Origin: Bacteroidota bacterium
GTDB taxonomy: Bacteria; Bacteroidota; Bacteroidia; B-17B0; Aurantibacillaceae
NCBI GenBank assembly: GCA_013298715.1
Contig: JAAFIQ010000004.1
Coordinates: forward strand, 154,944 to 218,943
Direction of reading: 5' to 3'
DNA: 64,000 nucleotides
The position numbers were made by a program, and so were the translations under genes. Under the pieces are notes generated by a model. That model was not told where the DNA came from, searched no databases, and saw nothing but the letters and a program-made list of their open reading frames with translations. Of this stretch, positions 15,531 to 24,795 are shown piece by piece. Every line of letters starts with the position of its first letter. Position 1 is the first letter of the stretch.

Positions 15531-16669
15531 TGGTTATCATTTCAAAAATATTTAAATACTTTTTGCTTGTAATAATTTTTACAGTAATGTTATTTCCTAT
15601 TATGCAAGTTAAATTAAAATTATTCGAAATAAAACCACTTAACGGATATATTGAATATCCGCCTGAGGTTGAATTTTCATTTTCAGATTGGTTTTCTTCA
15701 AAATACCAAGAAGAAAAAGAAGCGCATTTAAATGCTAGATTTGGCTTCAGAAGTACATGTATTAGGCTACAAAATCAAATCGCATACTCCTTGTTTAATA
15801 AAGTAAATGCAAACGGTGTAATTTTTGGAAAGGAGAATTATTTTTATGAAGAGTGCTACTTGCTGGCCTACAATGGCTGTGATTTTTTAGGGCAAGACAG
15901 CATTAACAAAACACTAAGTAGATTAAAATTTGTTAGTGATACTTTAAAAAAATTAAACAAACAATTAATTATAGTTTTTGCCGCAGGTAAGGCTTCTTTT
16001 TATCCTGAATACATACCAGATAAATATGTAAAAACGAATGTAACAAACACTAACTATAAGGCGTTCTCGAATGGCGCAAAACAATTAGGCTTAAATACTA
16101 TTGATTTTAATGCGTGGTTTATGAAAAATAAGTCAACTTCTAAATATCCATTATACCCTAAACACGGCATCCATTGGAGTAATTACGGTATGGCACTGGT
16201 AGCAGATTCGATTATTAAAACCATTGAATTATTGAGAGGAATAAATATGCCAACCATTTCTTTTAATGAGGTTGAAATCAAAAAACCACATGGCGATGAT
16301 ACAGATATTGGAGATGGTTTAAATTTGTTGTTTGAGTTAACTAGCTTTGATATGGCCTATCCAAAATTATTTGTTAAGGAAGATGGTAAAGATAAACCGA
16401 ACGTTTTAGTTATTTCAGATAGCTTTTATTGGGGCATGTACAATTTTGGAATTTCAAATTGCTTTAACAGCCCACATTTTTGGTACTATAATCAACAAGT
16501 TTATCCTGAGAGTGCCACGAAAGAATTATTAACTAGTAGTTTAAACACAGGCGAAGAGATTTTGAAAAATGATGTAATAATTATTATGGCTACTGAGGCC
16601 ACCCTTAAAAACATTGGTTGGGGATTTATTGAAAAAGCAGAGCGCCATTTTAAAGTTAAAACCAACTAA
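15530..16669 (+). CDS. AlgJ/AlgX-like SGNH-type acetyltransferase partner
   Basis: This 379-residue protein has one N-terminal membrane anchor (about residues 7-24) and a periplasmic domain. It includes KHGIHWSNYGMALVADSI (the conserved H-W-S motif) and NVLVISDSFYWGM (the nucleophile-serine block of AlgJ/AlgX/DHHW proteins). In known systems this protein takes the acetyl group delivered by the MBOAT partner and places it on the polysaccharide. Its ATG overlaps the TAA of the MBOAT gene. The family assignment is firm at fold level; the substrate is not known. Confidence 0.8.
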   Translation: MVIISKIFKYFLLVIIFTVMLFPIMQVKLKLFEIKPLNGYIEYPPEVEFSFSDWFSSKYQEEKEAHLNARFGFRSTCIRLQNQIAYSLFNKVNANGVIFGKENYFYEECYLLAYNGCDFLGQDSINKTLSRLKFVSDTLKKLNKQLIIVFAAGKASFYPEYIPDKYVKTNVTNTNYKAFSNGAKQLGLNTIDFNAWFMKNKSTSKYPLYPKHGIHWSNYGMALVADSIIKTIELLRGINMPTISFNEVEIKKPHGDDTDIGDGLNLLFELTSFDMAYPKLFVKEDGKDKPNVLVISDSFYWGMYNFGISNCFNSPHFWYYNQQVYPESATKELLTSSLNTGEEILKNDVIIIMATEATLKNIGWGFIEKAERHFKVKTN

Positions 16670-16828
16670 AAAACAAAATTTTAATCCCTAAGTAAGAAAT
16701 TGATTTCAGCCGTAAATATTTTAGATACAATGATTTATTACTTTTCAAACGCACTTTGTTAAAATCTATAAACACAAAAATTGTTTAAAATTAGAGGAGC
16801 ATCCTCAAAAATGCTTAAGCCTTAGCCA

Positions 16829-16836
16829 TATATTTG
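16829..16836 (+). promoter_or_regulatory. -7 box TATATTTG, 9 nt before the ATG of the SirB1-like gene
   Basis: TATATTTG at 16829-16836 matches TAnnTTTG exactly. It overlaps the TTG at 16834, which shows that this codon cannot be the translation start and that ATG 16846 is. Confidence 0.55.
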
Positions 16837-16845
16837 CTTAATAGT

Positions 16846-17739
16846 ATGGCTGCAAAACGCAAAAATGAAATGAGCTTAAAAGAGGTAATTGCTCTTATTA
16901 CCTTGCTTGATGACCCTGATGAAGAAATCTTCTGTCAGGTAAAAGATCGTTTTATGACCCTAGGCCCGCCAGCAATTCCGCATTTAGAAACGGCTTGGGA
17001 GAATAGCTTTGATGCCATTATGCAAAAAAGGATAGAAGCCATTATACATACTATACAATACGAAGCACTTCAAAAGGCATTAAAAGAATGGGCAAAAACC
17101 GAGCAAGATGATTTACTAAAAGGAATTTTTATTTTATCACGCTACCAATACCCTGATTTTGATGAGAACAAAGTACGCAAACAGCTTGCGCAGATAAAAC
17201 AAGATGTGTGGTTAGAGTTGCACGATGATTTAACTGCACTTGAAAAGGTTAAAATAATAAATCATATTTTATTTGAAGTACACAATTTTAGTGGCAACAT
17301 TACAAATTACCATGCTCCCCAAAATTCATTTATAAATAATGTTCTTGATTCCAAAAAAGGAAACCCGTTAATGTTGAGTGTGGTATATTCATTAATTTGT
17401 AAAGAACTTAATATTCCGGTTTACGGTATTAATTTGCCACAACACTTTGTGCTGGCTTATGTAAACGATTTTGCGAACCTAATCGATGTAAATAATAAAA
17501 CGCTTTCAAATAATATACTATTCTACATTAATCCATTTAGTAAAGGCTTAATTTTTAATCAAAAAGATATTGATAGTTTTTTAAAGCAACTTAATTTAGA
17601 GCCAGAAACCAAATACTATTTGCCTTGCAGCAATGTTGAAATTATAAAACGCTGCTTAAATAATTTAATTTTTTCGTACGAAAAATTGGGTTATTTAGAG
17701 AAAGTTGATGAACTTAAAAATTTAGAAAAGCAATTGTAA
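16846..17739 (+). CDS. SirB1-like transglutaminase-family protein
   Basis: This 297-residue protein has an N-terminal helical repeat-like region (about residues 12-115, with the Asp-Pro-Asp/Glu-Glu pattern of HEAT-like units) followed by a transglutaminase-like core: LDSKKGNPLMLSVVYSLICKELNIPVYGINLPQHFVLAYV. This matches the SirB1/TPR transglutaminase family. The usual catalytic Cys is replaced by serine or methionine around MLSVVYS, as is common in this non-enzymatic-looking subfamily. Its role is unknown. The ATG at 16846 was chosen because the upstream TTG lies in the promoter. Confidence 0.82.
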   Translation: MAAKRKNEMSLKEVIALITLLDDPDEEIFCQVKDRFMTLGPPAIPHLETAWENSFDAIMQKRIEAIIHTIQYEALQKALKEWAKTEQDDLLKGIFILSRYQYPDFDENKVRKQLAQIKQDVWLELHDDLTALEKVKIINHILFEVHNFSGNITNYHAPQNSFINNVLDSKKGNPLMLSVVYSLICKELNIPVYGINLPQHFVLAYVNDFANLIDVNNKTLSNNILFYINPFSKGLIFNQKDIDSFLKQLNLEPETKYYLPCSNVEIIKRCLNNLIFSYEKLGYLEKVDELKNLEKQL

Positions 17740-17756
17740 AAATCATAAGTTTTTAA

Positions 17757-17790
17757 ACCATGTAAGGCATTTAAGGTCATATAAGAATTT
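17757..17790. repeat. Dispersed ATATAAG-triplet repeat, copy 2
   Basis: ATGTAAG (17760-17766), ATTTAAG (17769-17775) and ATATAAG (17779-17785) repeat the 9/10-nt spacing of copy 1 at 11075-11108. They share the flanks AACCAT and CATATAAGAATT. It follows the SirB1-like gene. Confidence 0.5.
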
Positions 17791-17876
17791 TATACTTTAA
17801 CCTTAATAATTAATTTGCTATAATTTTTCTTTGATTAGAATGGAAGAATTTTTTTTAAATCGCATACGCTCTCAAA

Positions 17877-19316
17877 CTAAAGTTTACTATTATAATACTT
17901 CAAATAATTTTTTCTCCACGTTAAATTAGCCTGCCTATTGTAAAACTCAAGCAATGGTAAATCATCCGTGTTAATTTTTTTATTACTCGAGTTTGAACTA
18001 TAATTTATCTCAAACCGATTTTTATTCAATTGATTTAAAGAGGTTTTAATAATCAAATTTCGAGCATCTGGATTAAGATTATTAGACATAACCTGCGTTT
18101 TAAAACCCGAAATTTGTAGAGTATTCAAAAGTACATGTGTACCCAAGCCAATTTCTCCATCAATATAGCCATGCCAGTTAATGTAAATTATTGCGCTATC
18201 TGTCAGGTTATTTTTTAAATGCATCAAACTCTCCTTGGTTAATACATGGTTAGGTTGCTCTTCTGCTTTAAAAACATCCACTAGAATTAAATCGTACTTC
18301 TTTTTACTTTTATTTAAAAAAAAACGCGCATCATCACAAAACACCTCAACATTTTTATCTAAAAAAAAATATTTTTTTGCAACTTCAATTATTCTTTCGT
18401 CAAATTCAACTGCATCTACTTTGTAATTTTTTTCAACCAACATATTACTGGTTAATCCGCCGCCAAGCCCTAATACTAAAGCCTTTTTAGAATTTGCTTC
18501 TTTTCGAATCAACGTATCCAACAAATTTAAATACTCAGAAACTGATTTTTTGGTAATCAAATTCATTTCAGTTTGTACAATTCTGTTTATACTAAATTTT
18601 CTTAACAAAACACCTGAATCCGTTTTTTCTTCATACACTTCTAGTTTACCTAAAATTCCATCTTGAACATTTAATCGATTTGAATTTTCTTTTGTAAAAC
18701 TTAAACTGGCTATCACTAAAATTAAAACAAGCAAAATAGAATTTATCTTAAAAACTTTAAGCAACAAGGTGCTTGAAATAAATAACAAAATTCCAAAAAA
18801 CAATAACGTAAACGTTAAACCAAAATTCGGAATTAGAAAAAATCCGCATAAAAAAGTTGCAATAATACCCCCAAAGGTACTCATTGCATAAACTGTACCA
18901 CCTGCTTTTCCGGCATTTACAGTTTTACTCTGCAATAATACAAACAACGGTGAGCTAGTTCCTAAAAAAAATAATGTAGGAAAAATCAATAACAAGGAGC
19001 CGCATATAACACTAATTGCGAGTGGAAAGAGGCTCAAGTAAGGTAATAAATAATTTGCTATAAGCGGTGTTAAAACAGTTAAAGCACTGGCGCCAGTAAG
19101 AACATAAAACAATTTATTCTCTGCATTTAACTTGTTACTTAAAGTACCTCCATAAAAATATCCAACGGCCAAGGCAAATAAAGTAATTCCTAATACACTT
19201 GCCCAAACTTGTAAACTGCTTCCAAAAAAAGGTGCTAATAACTTTGCGCCGCACAGCTCTGTTGCCATTACCGTGGCGCCTTCAATAAAACATAGTAGCA
19301 GTAACTTTTTATTCAC
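17877..19316 (-). CDS. Fused membrane/spermidine synthase-like protein
   Basis: This 479-residue protein starts with GTG. The first 200 residues form about six to seven helices (MATELCGAKLLAPFFGSSLQVWASVLG is the typical start of the MFS/spermidine-synthase fusion family). Residues 220-430 form a spermidine synthase-like methyltransferase fold, with VLGLGGGLTSNML as motif I, VDAVEFDERIIEVAK, and YDLILVDVF. The fusion family is widespread, but its real substrate is uncertain and it may not make polyamines. A TATATTTA box lies 6 nt before the GTG. It is divergent from the FtsX-like permease at 19385. Confidence 0.85.
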   Translation of the reverse strand: MNKKLLLLCFIEGATVMATELCGAKLLAPFFGSSLQVWASVLGITLFALAVGYFYGGTLSNKLNAENKLFYVLTGASALTVLTPLIANYLLPYLSLFPLAISVICGSLLLIFPTLFFLGTSSPLFVLLQSKTVNAGKAGGTVYAMSTFGGIIATFLCGFFLIPNFGLTFTLLFFGILLFISSTLLLKVFKINSILLVLILVIASLSFTKENSNRLNVQDGILGKLEVYEEKTDSGVLLRKFSINRIVQTEMNLITKKSVSEYLNLLDTLIRKEANSKKALVLGLGGGLTSNMLVEKNYKVDAVEFDERIIEVAKKYFFLDKNVEVFCDDARFFLNKSKKKYDLILVDVFKAEEQPNHVLTKESLMHLKNNLTDSAIIYINWHGYIDGEIGLGTHVLLNTLQISGFKTQVMSNNLNPDARNLIIKTSLNQLNKNRFEINYSSNSSNKKINTDDLPLLEFYNRQANLTWRKNYLKYYNSKL

Positions 19317-19322
19317 TAAAGG

Positions 19323-19330
19323 TAAATATA
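19323..19330 (-). promoter_or_regulatory. -7 box TATATTTA, 6 nt before a GTG start
   Basis: Read on the minus strand, TATATTTAC precedes CTTTA and the GTG at 19316. It is another of the TAnnTTTAC-type boxes placed almost on the start codon. Confidence 0.4.
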
Positions 19331-19372
19331 CAAATTAATCTATATAATGTTTTAATAGCCGTTAAATTCAGT

Positions 19373-19380
19373 TAACTTTG
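19373..19380 (+). promoter_or_regulatory. -7 box TAACTTTG, 4 nt before a TTG start
   Basis: TAACTTTG at 19373-19380 matches TAnnTTTG exactly. The permease's TTG start is at 19385, so a transcript from here would be leaderless. The overlap of signals supports the TTG as the start. Confidence 0.5.
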
Positions 19381-19384
19381 TTTA

Positions 19385-20623
19385 TTGAATTTTTTAAGCG
19401 AAAATATTTCCATTGCACTTCAAGCAATTAAAGCGAATAAGCTGCGAGCAATAATTACCATGCTTATCATTTCCATTGGTATTATGGCTTTGGTTGGAAT
19501 TCTTTCAGCAATTGATGCCATTAAAAATGGTATTAATAATAATTTTACCGAGATGGGTGCGAATACCTTTACTATTCGCAATTCGGATATAAATATTAGG
19601 GTTGGAAAAAAAGGACGCAAAGCAAAAGTGTATGCGCCAATTAAATTTGCAGAAGCACTGCGCTTTAAACAAAATTTTGATTATCCTGTGCTCACCTCTA
19701 TATCAACGGCAGCAACGTTTTCAGGAAGATTAAAATACAAAAACACAAAAACAAATCCCAACATACAAGTTTTTGGTACAGATGAAAACTATTTAGCCAC
19801 CGCAGGTTATGAATTAGAAGAAGGCAGAACCTTTACCGCTGATGAAACTGAGAGCGGAAGTGCCATAACAATTTTAGGAAAAGAGGTTGCCACAAGTTTA
19901 ATGAAAGATAAAAAATCATTATTAAATGAATTTGTAAAAATTGGCGCCAATAAATACAAGGTAATCGGCATTTTAAAAACCAAAGGCAATGGTGCAGGCT
20001 TTGGTGGCGATAAAATTTGTTTAATTCCTATAATTAACGCAAGGCAGTATTATGGCAAACCCGATATGAGTTTCACCATTAATGTACTTTGCAAAAATAA
20101 TTTTTTGCTGAATTTATTTTTATTTGAAGCGCAAGGCGAATTCAGAAAAATTAGAAAACTAACAAATAAAGAAGAAGATGATTTTGATGTTGTAAAATCA
20201 GATAATTTGGCGAATTTATTAATTGGCAATTTAAAAAAAGTAACCTTAACGGCTACCATTATTGGATTAATAACCTTGCTTGGTGCGGCAATAGGCTTAA
20301 TGAATATAATGTTGGTAAGTGTAACGGAGCGCACCCGCGAAATAGGTATTAGGAAAGCTTTGGGCGCCACACCTAAAATAATTAAAAATCAATTTTTGAT
20401 TGAAAGTATTGTTATTTGCTTAATTGGCGGTGCATTTGGAATTTTACTCGGTATTGGTATTGGTAATTTAATAAGTTTTGGATTAAACACCGGATTTTTT
20501 ATTCCATGGTTTTGGATAATAAGCGGCTTTGTAATTTGTGTGTTTGTTGGCCTAGTAAGTGGTTTTATACCAGCACACCGTGCATCTAAATTAGATCCTA
20601 TTGAAAGCTTAAGATTTGAGTGA
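19385..20623 (+). CDS. MacB/FtsX-type ABC transporter permease (second copy)
   Basis: This 412-residue protein starts with TTG. The N-terminal LQAIKANKLRAIITMLIISIGIMALVGIL helix is followed by a periplasmic MacB_PCD domain (about residues 45-270) and three C-terminal helices carrying GLMNIMLVSVTERTREIGIRKALGATP and AHRASKLDPIESLR. These are the standard MacB-family signatures. No ATPase gene is adjacent. It shares architecture with the permease at 605-1846 but is not a close copy. Its likely role is export or envelope mechanotransmission with an ATPase encoded elsewhere. Confidence 0.9.
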   Translation: MNFLSENISIALQAIKANKLRAIITMLIISIGIMALVGILSAIDAIKNGINNNFTEMGANTFTIRNSDINIRVGKKGRKAKVYAPIKFAEALRFKQNFDYPVLTSISTAATFSGRLKYKNTKTNPNIQVFGTDENYLATAGYELEEGRTFTADETESGSAITILGKEVATSLMKDKKSLLNEFVKIGANKYKVIGILKTKGNGAGFGGDKICLIPIINARQYYGKPDMSFTINVLCKNNFLLNLFLFEAQGEFRKIRKLTNKEEDDFDVVKSDNLANLLIGNLKKVTLTATIIGLITLLGAAIGLMNIMLVSVTERTREIGIRKALGATPKIIKNQFLIESIVICLIGGAFGILLGIGIGNLISFGLNTGFFIPWFWIISGFVICVFVGLVSGFIPAHRASKLDPIESLRFE

Positions 20624-20752
20624 TTTATTCCTATAAGTTTTTTACTGAAATTGAATTTGTAAAATTTTCAACGATTTAGTCTGCAAAAATACTGTTTACA
20701 GCCCTTTTTAGTTCGGAATATTTTTGGTAAATTTATTTTAGCGAGAGAAAAA

Positions 20753-21274
20753 ATGGAACTCAGAACTATAAAAGTAATAAAAATTAATTATTACCCAAAA
20801 CCTTTTTGGAGATTTGCATCTATGCGATGTTGTTTTCTCTCAATTCTTCACCCCAAATACCAAAAGATTAAATTCATCGTTTTATTTACTGCGTTACTTT
20901 TAGACTTTACTGCTCAAAACGAATTAAATAAATATGATTGCAATTATGTGAAAAAAGCAATTGAGACCGAAATATTTCAAAACCATTTCTTTATTGCAAA
21001 AAGGGTTAACTACGATTTGATTATTTTAGACACCAATTATTTTTTTGAAGATTGTAAAAATGAGATAATCAAAAATAGATTAGTAAAGCATGAGTATAAA
21101 ACGAATAAAAAAATTGATAAGGATATAATCTTAATTTATAAAGTAGAAGCAAAGGAAAAAAACGTACTGGTGATTTCTTTTCTACAACCCCACTCAAATG
21201 CAAACCTAATTCTAAGATGCACGAAAATTTCAAATGGCATGAAAATTGAAACAATTGCCTATGGCGTTTTTTAA
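20753..21274 (+). CDS. Hypothetical secreted protein
   Basis: This 173-residue frame starts at ATG 20753, but a signal peptide-like stretch (KFIVLFTALLLDFTAQN) begins only near residue 40, so ATG 20822 is an alternative start and gives a more normal export signal. The mature part is about 115 residues, Lys/Asn/Ile-rich, with two or three cysteines and a beta-rich end (VLVISFLQ ... LRCTKISNGMKIETIAYGVF). No family was recognised. It is isolated between the permease and the broken toxin gene. Confidence 0.5.
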   Translation: MELRTIKVIKINYYPKPFWRFASMRCCFLSILHPKYQKIKFIVLFTALLLDFTAQNELNKYDCNYVKKAIETEIFQNHFFIAKRVNYDLIILDTNYFFEDCKNEIIKNRLVKHEYKTNKKIDKDIILIYKVEAKEKNVLVISFLQPHSNANLILRCTKISNGMKIETIAYGVF

Positions 21275-21284
21275 TAGAAGGTAG

Positions 21285-21605
21285 TTATCCATTAATCTTC
21301 TTTGGGCTTTGACGAGTATCAAACACTTTAATAATATAGGTATTGGTTTTGTTATTGGTTTTGGTTTTGCCTTCGCGATAAATTATTTTATAATGACTTT
21401 GTACAAGGAATCGGTATTCTTTTTTAAGCTTAAGTCCCGCTTGAATTGTTCAAGAATTTGGCTGTGTTTTCAATTGTTCTTCTCTATCCAAAATACTCAT
21501 TACAACTTTTTTGGCAGAAGTAATTGAATCTTTAGAAATTAGATTATAAATTGAATTAAGGTCTTTTAGTGCCCTGGCAGTCCAAATAATTTCCTTCAGA
21601 GACAT
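21285..21605 (-). pseudogene. RelE/ParE-family toxin interrupted by one in-frame TGA
   Basis: The frame from ATG 21605 to TAA 21285 has 107 codons and encodes a complete RelE/ParE fold: WTARALKDLNSIYNLISK at the start, then LKLKKEYRFLVQSHYKIIYR and TYIIKVFDTRQSPKKING at the end. Codon 52 (21450-21452) is TGA, between QPNS and TIQAG, where the family has glycine in the common pattern QxNSGT. One base change, GGA to TGA, explains it. No frameshift is needed. The truncated 51-residue product lacks the catalytic half, so the toxin is presumably inactive. It starts 3 nt after the antitoxin stop. Confidence 0.85.
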
Positions 21606-21608
21606 TAA

Positions 21609-21839
21609 TTACAATTTAAAATGTTCTCTAATCTGCGCCGTAGAATAGGTGCGCCCAGCTTTAATATCTGACTCAGCCTCTTCAATTTCTTTTTCAATTT
21701 GATCGATTGTCATAATATTATTCTCAACAGCAACTATATTCGCCTCTTCAAAAATAGCTTTGATTTTTTTAATAATATTAGGTTTAATAGTACTCAACAA
21801 CATTTGAATAAGCTCTATCTTTTGGGCTTGTATATCCAT
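21609..21839 (-). CDS. Antitoxin of a RelE/ParE-type toxin-antitoxin pair
   Basis: This 76-residue protein is strongly helical, with an amphipathic N-terminal half and an acidic C-terminal half ending in EKEIEEAESDIKAGRTYSTAQIREHF. This tail is the type that wraps around RelE/ParE toxins in Bacteroidota pairs. It precedes the toxin gene by 3 nt on the same strand, the normal antitoxin-first order. The antitoxin is intact while the toxin is broken, so it may persist as an orphan regulator or anti-addiction factor. No DNA-binding fold was recognised with confidence. Confidence 0.7.
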   Translation of the reverse strand: MDIQAQKIELIQMLLSTIKPNIIKKIKAIFEEANIVAVENNIMTIDQIEKEIEEAESDIKAGRTYSTAQIREHFKL

Positions 21840-22018
21840 ATATCAAATGTACAAATTCCATTTATTTTTTCATAATTTTTTCTTGAACTATGAGTAATAT
21901 TAGAAAAAATATTGATAAATGGGTATAAGAAATATAGACTTCGTCTATTAAGTTATTCAATCTATCCCTTCTTATTACCCAACCAAACCACTTATACAAA
22001 AAATTACGCCACTTATTG

Positions 22019-22026
22019 TATCTTTG
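22019..22026 (+). promoter_or_regulatory. -7 box TATCTTTG before the T9SS cargo gene
   Basis: An exact TAnnTTTG match lies at 22019-22026, leaving about 30 nt of 5' UTR before the TTG at 22063. No good -33 TTTG was seen. Confidence 0.45.
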
Positions 22027-22062
22027 CACATCAAAATAAATAAATTGTTAATTTAACAGGAC

Positions 22063-24795
22063 TTGCAATATTTAAAAAAAATAGTTTTTCTTTTCGTTTT
22101 TCTGTTATCACTTAACTTTCATAGCAGGGCTCAATCTTTTAATTATTACTCGCAAGGAGATTACGATTGCTTAACAAACTCTACTTATATAACATATACA
22201 ATTACTGTTTTATCGCCTCCGGTTACAGCACCCTTTACAATCAATATTTTTAATATTAATACAAACGCCTCTTCTACGCAAACGTTTAGTAGCTTAACTG
22301 GTACCATATCAAACTTACCTGTTGCCAATTACAATTTCACTATTCAGTCAACTAACGGCGTGGTGGTTACCAGTGGTCTTCAAACATCTAATCCCTTTAA
22401 TGCTGCAAGTGTTATTTTATCAGGTACAAATGTTTCTTGTTTTGGTGGCTCAAATGGCATGGCTTCAGCTTTTGCTAGCAATATATTTACACCTCCTCTT
22501 TCTTATACATGGAGCAATGGTAGTAATAGTCAACTAACTACAAATTTACCTGTTGGTACACACACAGTAAAAGTTTCAGACACTAAAAGCTGTACTGTTA
22601 TAAAAACAATTCAAATTACAGAACCACCATTAATATCTTCACACATAAACAACACACTTATTCCTTGTTTTGGTGGCACCTTAGTTTCTTCAATTACCAC
22701 AACTGGTGGTGTAAGTCCTTACTCCTATTCTGTTAACACTACTGCATTACCAGGACTCAACACAAATCCACTAAGTTTAGGTAATTATACCTTGTTTACT
22801 AAGGATGCGAATGGTTGCATAGTAAATAATCCAATAGTCTTATCGCAAGTTACACCTCCAGTGCTAACATTTTCTTACACAAAACCAACTTGTCCTGGTA
22901 AGGCAGATGGCTCTGCTACCGTTGTGGTTACTAATGCCCCGCCACCTTTCACTTATTCTTGGAATCCTGGAAGTAGTGCTTTAACAACTTTAAGTAATAT
23001 TCCGAACGGTAATTATACACTTACCATAAAAGACGGAAGTGCCTGCATCACAAGAAGCGTTGTTACTGTGTTACCGCAAAATGCTATGACGTTAACGCCG
23101 ATAACTAAATCTGAAAATTGTAGTGCGGTTGATGGAGCTGCCACATTAACTATTAATGGTGGTAATGGTCCATATAGTTACACAACTATACCTGGCAATT
23201 ATACTTCGAATACGTTTAGCAATGTTAGTTCTGGTGGGTATACAGTATACATTGCTGATGCCTTTAACTGCCGTGATACTATACCTTTTTTTATTGGCAA
23301 CTTAAGTAATGTTTTAATATCTATAAGTAATTTTACGCCTGTACTTTGTTATAATCAATGCGATGGGAAAATTCTATTAAATGTTCAAAATGCAATAAAC
23401 CCTATAACCTACAGTATAAGCGGCTCTCCGCCATCAAACTCTAATTTATTAAGCAATGTTTGTTCTGGCTTCAAAATTATTAAAGTAATCGATGGTATTG
23501 GTTGTCCTGCAACAACAACAATTAACATGGGCAATCCTCCAATATTTACCTATTCTGCAACTTCTCCAACACCAATTTGCATTGGTAAAAACATAACATT
23601 GCAGGCAACTGCGGCTGGTGGTAACAGTAGCAATTACAATTATGTATGGAATCCAGGTAACTTAACAGGACAGCAAGTAAATATTTCGCCTAATGTTACA
23701 ACAGTATATAGCTTAAATGTATTTGATTCTAATGGATGTACACTTGCACCTTTTACGGTAACAGCCTATGTTAATGCCCCACTTCAAATTAATATAAGTA
23801 ATGCCAATAGCGGCATTTGTCCAGGCACAACAGCACAAATTACACCAACAGTTACAGGGGGCGATGGTAACTACAATTATAATTGGCTACCTGGTAATAT
23901 AAATTCCGAAACTATTTTTGTAGAGAGTATCACTGTTCCGGTATACACACTCACAGTGAATGATGCTTGTGGATCTCCAACAGCAATAAAAACCATCACC
24001 GTTAAATTACATCCGGTAATAACACCAATTTACAAGGCAAGCGATACTATTGGCTGTCAACCACTCTGCTTAAAATTCACCAATCTCACTCCAAAAAGCA
24101 CAAATCCAATTTGGAATTTTGGAGATAGACCTTTTGAAACCTCAGGTAACATAGTAAACTATTGTTACATAAACTCAGGAACGTATAATTTAAAATTATT
24201 AGTTACAGATTCTAACAACTGTAAAACAAGTTTTACTTACACCAATAGCATAAAAGTTTTACCAAAACCAAATTCAGGATTCATTACCAACCCTGAAGTT
24301 ATTACGTTTAACACAGCAGAGAATATAGAAATTAAAAATACAACTGAAAACGGCGATACTTACAAATGGTATTATTTTGACTCCCTCTTCAGCAATCAAA
24401 CAAATACAAAGTTTACATTTTCAGATACAGGATGTTATAAATTTAAACTACTAGCAACAAATAACTTTGGCTGTAAGGATACCTTAGAAAAAGATATTTG
24501 TGTGATTGAAGGTTTTAATTTTTATGTGCCAGATTATTTTAGCCCTAACAACGATAGGCTAAATGATGTATTTATGCCTAAAGGAACTGGTTACCAAAAA
24601 GATGGGTATCTGTTTGAAGTTTATAGCCGTTGGGGGATGCGCCTCTTTAAAACCAATGATATAACAGAAGGCTGGCGAGCTAATGGTAGCGAAGAAAGTA
24701 GCACTAAGATAGATGTATATTTTTGGCGCATAATTGTTTTCGATTTACTTGGCAATAAACACGTATTGAATGGCTATGTTAATTTACTTCATTAA
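22063..24795 (+). CDS. Large secreted protein with SprB-type repeats, PKD-like domains and a gliding-motility C-terminal domain
   Basis: This 910-residue protein has a signal peptide (YLKKIVFLFVFLLSLNFHSRAQ) and starts with TTG. Residues 110-500 contain tandem SprB-like units recognisable by V(S/T)C-x-G-x-x-(N/D)G, YxWSNGS/YSWNPGS and TVKVSD/TLTIKD. Two Ig/PKD-like modules follow. Residues 820-910 form the CHU_C/gliding-motility C-terminal domain: PDYFSPNNDRLNDVF, FEVYSRWGMRLF and the final YFWRIIVFDLLGNKHVLNGYVNL. This tail is the type B sorting signal for type IX secretion. It is probably a surface adhesin or motility-associated protein. Its end overlaps the next gene by 26 nt. Confidence 0.9.
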   Translation: MQYLKKIVFLFVFLLSLNFHSRAQSFNYYSQGDYDCLTNSTYITYTITVLSPPVTAPFTINIFNINTNASSTQTFSSLTGTISNLPVANYNFTIQSTNGVVVTSGLQTSNPFNAASVILSGTNVSCFGGSNGMASAFASNIFTPPLSYTWSNGSNSQLTTNLPVGTHTVKVSDTKSCTVIKTIQITEPPLISSHINNTLIPCFGGTLVSSITTTGGVSPYSYSVNTTALPGLNTNPLSLGNYTLFTKDANGCIVNNPIVLSQVTPPVLTFSYTKPTCPGKADGSATVVVTNAPPPFTYSWNPGSSALTTLSNIPNGNYTLTIKDGSACITRSVVTVLPQNAMTLTPITKSENCSAVDGAATLTINGGNGPYSYTTIPGNYTSNTFSNVSSGGYTVYIADAFNCRDTIPFFIGNLSNVLISISNFTPVLCYNQCDGKILLNVQNAINPITYSISGSPPSNSNLLSNVCSGFKIIKVIDGIGCPATTTINMGNPPIFTYSATSPTPICIGKNITLQATAAGGNSSNYNYVWNPGNLTGQQVNISPNVTTVYSLNVFDSNGCTLAPFTVTAYVNAPLQINISNANSGICPGTTAQITPTVTGGDGNYNYNWLPGNINSETIFVESITVPVYTLTVNDACGSPTAIKTITVKLHPVITPIYKASDTIGCQPLCLKFTNLTPKSTNPIWNFGDRPFETSGNIVNYCYINSGTYNLKLLVTDSNNCKTSFTYTNSIKVLPKPNSGFITNPEVITFNTAENIEIKNTTENGDTYKWYYFDSLFSNQTNTKFTFSDTGCYKFKLLATNNFGCKDTLEKDICVIEGFNFYVPDYFSPNNDRLNDVFMPKGTGYQKDGYLFEVYSRWGMRLFKTNDITEGWRANGSEESSTKIDVYFWRIIVFDLLGNKHVLNGYVNLLH

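Noticed and set aside
21450..21452. TGA read as selenocysteine or by recoding
   Set aside because: No SECIS-like hairpin was seen after it, the family has glycine at this place, and a single G-to-T change is simpler.
21309..21527. 72-codon plus-strand frame
   Set aside because: It is the antisense shadow of the broken toxin gene.
22063..24795. Tandem DNA repeats in the SprB-like protein gene
   Set aside because: The repeats are visible in protein sequence but diverged in DNA, so they are described as domains and not as a nucleotide repeat array.
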